Of a stretch of 64,000 bases of DNA, positions 59,454-64,000 are shown one piece after another. This DNA is from Molanna angustata (Eukaryota > Arthropoda > Insecta > Trichoptera > Molannidae). The notes under the pieces were generated by a model, which was not told the origin of the DNA, made no database searches, and was given only the letters and a program-made list of their open reading frames with translations. Made by a program: the position numbers and the translations under genes. The stretch covers positions 5,507,774 through 5,571,773 of the forward strand of contig OY754974.1 of NCBI GenBank assembly GCA_963576475.1. Direction: 5' to 3'. Within the stretch, counting starts at the first letter, position 1. Every line of letters begins with the position of its first letter.

Positions 59454-59850
59454 GTCTGTCTATATCTCGCGATAATCCATGTCAATGTCTGTCTATATCT
59501 CGCGATAATCCATGTCAATGTCTGTCTATATCTCGCGATAATCCATGTCAATGTCTGTCTATATCTCGCGATAATCCATGTCAATGTCTGTCTATATCTC
59601 GCGATAATCCATGTCAATGTCTGTCTATATCTCGCGATAATCCATGTCAATGTCTGTCTATATCTTGCGATAATCCATGTCAATGTCTGTCTATATCTCG
59701 CGATAATCCATGTCAATGTCTGTCTATATCTCGCGATAATCCATGTCAATGTCTGTCTATATCTCGCGATAATCCATGTCAATGTCTGTCTATATCTCGC
59801 GACAATCCATGTCTTGTCTGTTTATATCTCGCGACAATCCATGTCTATGT
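59454..59850. repeat. 33-bp minisatellite, about 12 copies
   Basis: The unit contains TGTCTGTCTATATCTCGCGA and TAATCCATGTCAA at a strict 33-bp period. The first ten copies are nearly identical and the last two diverge (GACAATCC, loss of CAA). As 33 is a multiple of three, the minus strand gives a false 11-residue repeat protein. Confidence 0.95.
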
Positions 59851-60217
59851 CTGTGACTATCATTTTCACCGACATTGAGTGTCATTTGTTGCACTATTGT
59901 GCCGAGACCACGAGTCGAGAGGAGCTTCTAGAGCTAATCTTCGTGCCATGCATTTTTTGTCGTTTTTACTAGCGTTTTGTGAAGGGGCCGTTTTCAGTCC
60001 TCATATGCGGAGCGGATGGAGGTGAACGTAGCTATATTACAACATTTGAGAACGTGGTTAGCATTCCAAAAGTTGCCCAACCTAAACCAATTCTTCTTGG
60101 GTTCTCTACTGTTTCGTCGATCAATTGGAAATATATTGAATTTCGATAATTGAGTCGACTAAGGATAGTTAGGAAAAATTATAGGAACTCACCGTTTGAA
60201 TGTCCACAAATCCGCTT
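59851..60217. other. Unassigned segment between minisatellite and BEL LTR
   Basis: A short minus-strand frame starting at ATG near 59952 is not recognisable. It could be retroelement leader sequence, but no support was found. Confidence 0.25.
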
Positions 60218-60484
60218 GTTGTCATCCCACTATTTCACATAGGTTAGTTAACTTAATTTAAAAACATTTACACATAAACACAGTAGGCATGGTATCGTTC
60301 AGAAATTGATATTCCGTATATAACGGCCGTGATATTGATGAATTGATTGATTATTTATCGAAGCGTAATTGTCACACACGTTTAGCGGTGTCGATGAGTA
60401 ATTGGGACTGGGGTAGGAGAGGAGGGGGGCGGGATATCACGTCAGTCTTGCATATTTAGGTAGATATACGATATATACGTAACA
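60218..60484 (-). repeat. Probable 3' LTR of the BEL/Pao element
   Basis: On the minus strand the segment begins TGTTACGTATATATCG right after a purine-rich tract and could end at GATGACAACA (60218), giving TGTT...AACA termini and about 267 bp. The start is supported by the adjacent polypurine tract; the end is a guess because the other LTR is outside the window. Confidence 0.45.
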
Positions 60485-60496
60485 TACACCCCCCAC
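60485..60496 (-). other. Polypurine tract of the BEL/Pao element
   Basis: Minus strand GTGGGGGGTGTA immediately precedes TGTTACG, the expected place for the primer of plus-strand DNA synthesis next to a 3' LTR. Confidence 0.6.
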
Positions 60497-60749
60497 GAAT
60501 AAACCAATGGGTTTATTATAACAAGAACAAAAATTAAAATTCTTATAACAATATAAGCACATCCACAACATTTGAGATAAAGTAATAGATAAAACAATGC
60601 AAGATTGGAGACTAGATACTCCATAAAATAAAACAAAATAAACGATTGGAGACTGTCTCCTAAAATGAACAAAAATAATAATTGGAATATTTTCAGTAAA
60701 GAAAACAAAAAAGAATTATAATAAAGTATGTAGAAATATAACTTATTAA
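60497..60749 (-). mobile_element. Untranslated region between BEL pol and the polypurine tract
   Basis: About 250 bp of T-rich sequence on the element strand. A 110-codon hydrophobic frame overlaps it (60442-60774), but its composition suggests a by-product. No envelope-like gene was recognised. Confidence 0.5.
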
Positions 60750-63700
60750 CTAAGATAAATTGGGTAAAGGACATAATTTTACAACAGGTCTAGTGATAAT
60801 ACCTGAAGCGGTCCTTAAAGTAACCACACGAATTACTTCATCATGTCCAGGAGACAATGATATGATTCGTCCCAATTTCCACTGAAGAGGAGGTAGACAA
60901 TTGTCCTTTATTAAGACAATGTCGTTGACCTTGGGATCGTTCGAAGATTTATGCCATTTTACACGTTGTTGTAAATGGTGTAGATATTCGTTTTTCCAGC
61001 GCTGCCAGAAGTGCTGCGACATTTGTTTTATTAGTTGCCATCGAGACAAATGATTGCTAGGTTCACTTGAAAATTCATACTCTGGCACTGAAAGCAGAGG
61101 TTCACCAATCAGAAAATGGCCGGGGGTCAATACATCCAAATCGTTCGGATCGCTGGATAGTGGGCAAAGGGGTCTAGAGTTTAGAACGGCCTCGATGCGA
61201 GTGAACAGAGTAGTGATTTCTTCAAAAGTAAGGCATTGATCTCCTATAACGCGCTTCAAATGGTATTTGGCTGACTTCACAGCAGCCTCCCAAAGTCCAC
61301 CCATATGAGGAGAGGATGGAGGATTGAAGTGCCAATTAATTTGATATTTAGAAAAATGAGAAACTATTTTACTACGATTCTCAACATTATTATAGAAGTT
61401 TTTAACTTCTAATAAATGGTTTCTTGCTCCAATAAAATTGGTTCCACAATCGGAATAAACGTCAGAAGACAAGCCTCGACGTGATATGAAGCGATCGAAA
61501 GCGCCGAGAAAGGCGTCACATGATAAATCTGAAACGACCTCCAAGTGAACTGCTTTGGTTGAGAAACAGACAAAAATGCATAGATAAGCCTTTAATTTTT
61601 TGGCATTGCGAAGAGTACTGGTTTTGATGATAAATGGTCCAGCCATATCGATACCCACTTTAAGAAATGCACGTGAGGGGCGAACTCGCTCAGGAGGTAG
61701 GGATGCCATAACCGGTTCAAGAGATTGGGGTTTAAGCCGAAAACATCGAATGCATTTGAAGATTTGATGTCGTACAGCGCTTCTTGCAGATAAAATCCAA
61801 AATTGGTTTTGCATGAGAGATATAAGTAGGTTAGTACCAGCGTGTAAATATACGATATGATAGTAGTCAATTAGTAATTTAGTTAAGACATGAGATTTTG
61901 GAAGCACCAGAGGATGCTTACGATGAATAGGGAGATAACTATGAGTAAGTCGACCGCCCACTCGAAGCAGACCGTTTGAGTCTAAGAAAGGTTTAAGACG
62001 TTGTAGACGGGTAGAGCAAATTTTATTTTGATTTATGAGAACAATGTCATTGAAAAACTCCTCATGTTGCACCAATTTTACCAATATCATTAAAGACTCG
62101 TTCCATTCAGAAATGGAAATGGGACCTATAGTCCTTTGCTTGGTTTTAAGATTCGCCGAAAATCGTCTACAAAGAGAAATTACTCTAAGTAATTTTCCTA
62201 AGGAGCTGAATCTTTGAAAAATATCACATTGACCTTCTCGAGTGGTTACGGCACATTCAACAGGAAATGCATGGGGATCTAAAATAAAGGAAGTGGGTTG
62301 AGCAATAATATCAATGGGATCTGTCTTAGGCCATGACGCGGAGGAATGAGATAACCAGGATGGATTCCACCACAGTGTATGATGCTGTAATTGATCAGGC
62401 ATTAAGCCCCGCGAAGCGCAGTCGGCAGGATTGAGTTTAGAAGGCACATGACGCCATGAATGGGGATCTATTAATTGATGAATGTTTGAAACTCTATTTC
62501 CTTCGTAAATTTTCAGTTGATGAGGAGGTGTTTTTAACCAAGACAGAACTATGTTGGAATCACACCATGCCGTAATAGATGTGATGTTAAGGGAAGAAAA
62601 TAAGGACTTACAATGAGATAACAATTGAGCTAGTAAAAGTGACCCACAGAGCTCTAGACGGGGTATTGTTAATCTTAGTTTAATCGGAGATACCCGAGAT
62701 TTGGCAAAAAGTAAATGAAGGGATACTTCACCGTTTGAGTGAAGAACTCTCAGATAAACGACAGCCGCATATCCCTTCTCAGAAGCATCACTGAAACCAT
62801 GCAATTGAATTTCAATAGCATTGTTGGAAAGAATGCGACGTGGTATGGAAATAGTATTTAACAACGGGAATTTAGTCACATATTCTTGCCATTTTTCTAA
62901 AATTTCGGTGGGTAAAACGTCATCCCATCCTAGTGATAATAGCCAAATTTCTTGCATTAAAAGTTTGGCAAAAAACGTAACAGGAGTTAACATACCACAA
63001 GGATCGTAAATTCTGGCTATGTTAGATAATATAGCACGTTTTGTGTTAGCACCGTTGAAAATTTTAGCAGGAAACGTAAAAGAATCGGAAGATGCATTCC
63101 ATCGTATACCTAAGATTTTTATAAATTGATCAGATTTTGGTTCAAATGTTACAGGTATTTCGCAAAACTCCTTCGGTAAGTCTTTTAAAAATTCGGCAGA
63201 ATTACTACTCCATTTTCGAAGTTCAAAACAAGCGCTACTCAACATTTCAACTAGTTCATGGCGCAATGTAAGGGATTCTTGGATGGAGGAAGCACCTGTA
63301 ACGATATCATCAACAAACATATCCTGCAGGATTACTCTAGATGCATTGGGATAATGAGATTTATAATTTATGGCTAATTCATGGAGACATCGAATAGCTA
63401 GATACGGAGACGAGGTAACACCATAGGTAACAGTGTTTAACTGATAATGTTGAAGGGGTTTTTCGGGCGAATCTCGCCATAGAATGCATTGGTATTTTCT
63501 GTCATCATTGTTTATCAATATTTGTCGATACATCTGCTTTATGTCGGCGGTAAAGACTACCTTATGAGTCCTGAAACGTAGAATAATGTCTGCGATATTA
63601 CTTTGTAGTTTTGGGCCAGATAATAAAATATCATTCAATGACAAACCGGAAGTAGTTGGTACTGACGCGTTATAAACCACACGCAATTTAGTCGTAGACG

Positions 63701-64000
63701 AATCCTTGAACACACCATGATGTGGAACGTAATAGCGAATACAGCTCGTTGCATGGAATGGAGTGACCAACTCCATATGACCAAGACGTAAGTATTCCTC
63801 TAAGAATGCATTATATGAGGTCTTTAATTCGTGGTTACGTGAAAGTCTCTTTTCTAAGGAATAAAACTGGTTGAGAGCATTTTCGTAAGATTTGCCTAGA
63901 ATAGAGGGAGGTTTTTTAAATGGAAGATTTACAGTGAATCGACCAGATGATATGTCGCGCGTATGTGTTGTTATAAAAATGCTTTCACACAAAATGTCGT
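60750..64000 (-). CDS. pol: BEL/Pao LTR retrotransposon Pol: reverse transcriptase, RNase H, integrase (N-terminus outside the window)
   Basis: An uninterrupted frame of at least 1080 codons enters from the right edge (start not in the window) and stops at 60750. Residue numbers count from a TTG at 63992. RT: 'RVVYNAS' about 104, catalytic 'FTADIKQMY' about 147, 'FVDD' 226-229 in place of the usual YVDD. RNase H: D402 (GFSDAS), E447 (RLELCG), D478 (CDSN), 'NPADCASRG' about 521. Integrase: an HHCC-type zinc site (H712/H717, C747/C750), then D782 (GIDMAGPF), D848 (YSDCGTNF) and E902 (GGLWEA), a complete DDE triad. The C-terminus (about 990-1075) matches the DUF5641 domain of Pao integrases. All catalytic residues are present, so the copy could be recent or active; gag and protease would lie to the right. 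Confidence 0.95.
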   Translation of the reverse strand, partial: DILCESIFITTHTRDISSGRFTVNLPFKKPPSILGKSYENALNQFYSLEKRLSRNHELKTSYNAFLEEYLRLGHMELVTPFHATSCIRYYVPHHGVFKDSSTTKLRVVYNASVPTTSGLSLNDILLSGPKLQSNIADIILRFRTHKVVFTADIKQMYRQILINNDDRKYQCILWRDSPEKPLQHYQLNTVTYGVTSSPYLAIRCLHELAINYKSHYPNASRVILQDMFVDDIVTGASSIQESLTLRHELVEMLSSACFELRKWSSNSAEFLKDLPKEFCEIPVTFEPKSDQFIKILGIRWNASSDSFTFPAKIFNGANTKRAILSNIARIYDPCGMLTPVTFFAKLLMQEIWLLSLGWDDVLPTEILEKWQEYVTKFPLLNTISIPRRILSNNAIEIQLHGFSDASEKGYAAVVYLRVLHSNGEVSLHLLFAKSRVSPIKLRLTIPRLELCGSLLLAQLLSHCKSLFSSLNITSITAWCDSNIVLSWLKTPPHQLKIYEGNRVSNIHQLIDPHSWRHVPSKLNPADCASRGLMPDQLQHHTLWWNPSWLSHSSASWPKTDPIDIIAQPTSFILDPHAFPVECAVTTREGQCDIFQRFSSLGKLLRVISLCRRFSANLKTKQRTIGPISISEWNESLMILVKLVQHEEFFNDIVLINQNKICSTRLQRLKPFLDSNGLLRVGGRLTHSYLPIHRKHPLVLPKSHVLTKLLIDYYHIVYLHAGTNLLISLMQNQFWILSARSAVRHQIFKCIRCFRLKPQSLEPVMASLPPERVRPSRAFLKVGIDMAGPFIIKTSTLRNAKKLKAYLCIFVCFSTKAVHLEVVSDLSCDAFLGAFDRFISRRGLSSDVYSDCGTNFIGARNHLLEVKNFYNNVENRSKIVSHFSKYQINWHFNPPSSPHMGGLWEAAVKSAKYHLKRVIGDQCLTFEEITTLFTRIEAVLNSRPLCPLSSDPNDLDVLTPGHFLIGEPLLSVPEYEFSSEPSNHLSRWQLIKQMSQHFWQRWKNEYLHHLQQRVKWHKSSNDPKVNDIVLIKDNCLPPLQWKLGRIISLSPGHDEVIRVVTLRTASGIITRPVVKLCPLPNLS

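Noticed and set aside
59405..59782. 11-residue repeat protein
   Set aside because: By-product of the 33-bp minisatellite.
60442..60774. Envelope-like membrane protein downstream of BEL pol
   Set aside because: The hydrophobic frame overlaps the polypurine tract and the presumed LTR start and has no signal peptide or cleavage motif.

Overview
This window looks like eukaryotic nuclear DNA, most likely from an insect and probably a lepidopteran. It is AT-rich. It carries non-LTR retrotransposon debris of several clades, a BEL/Pao LTR retrotransposon, mariner and hAT remnants, tRNA-derived SINEs, and many copies of a microsatellite-bearing Helitron/Helentron-like element ending in CTAGT, a terminus described for the 'Lep1' and HINE elements of Lepidoptera. 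Short TAGGTACCTACC tracts (for example 20411-20440) are also common in lepidopteran genomes. The order is an inference from repeat style, because no host single-copy gene was recognised. No rRNA, free-standing tRNA, CRISPR or bacterial feature was seen.

Layout. 0-5.8 kb: a SINE, three long (AT)n tracts interleaved with a palindromic insert and a 99-bp direct repeat, a 5'-truncated LINE on the minus strand, and a 108-bp tandem repeat. 6-15 kb: Helitron-like ends, a LINE 3' end with a 37-bp target duplication, a 73-bp minisatellite, one complete Helitron-like copy (12219-13361), and a hAT element with a perfect 8-bp target duplication. 14.6-20.3 kb: two SINE families, a foldback element nested in a SINE, RTE-like LINE tails, and a cluster of minisatellites. 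21-27.8 kb: LINE tails, a mariner scrap, and a 2-kb element holding four 313-bp tandem units. 27.8-39.5 kb: head-to-tail Helitron-like copies, an RNase H-bearing LINE, and a near-identical duplication of about 1 kb. 40-46.5 kb: mostly unassigned DNA, a 195-bp direct repeat, and two RTE fragments. 47-51.9 kb: a nearly full-length LINE with an intact ORF1 and a decayed ORF2. 54-60 kb: a second Helitron-like copy, an RTE fragment, a 65-bp minisatellite, a TIR transposon, and a Penelope-like GIY-YIG remnant beside a 33-bp minisatellite. 60.2-64 kb: a BEL/Pao polymerase gene with an uninterrupted reading frame that runs off the right edge.

The least expected signal is a set of five dispersed sequences with hammerhead-ribozyme architecture: a 7-nt core, one spacer base, a helix II hairpin, GAAA, and a self-complementary 6-nt helix III. 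Two of them keep a consensus catalytic core and a paired helix I (10838-10881 and 45999-46038, both minus). Hammerheads with short palindromic helix III are known from Penelope-like elements, and a Penelope-like endonuclease remnant lies at 59 kb. The window therefore seems to hold dispersed pieces of such a family. There is no operon or host pathway to describe: the coding sequences belong to mobile elements, and most are broken.
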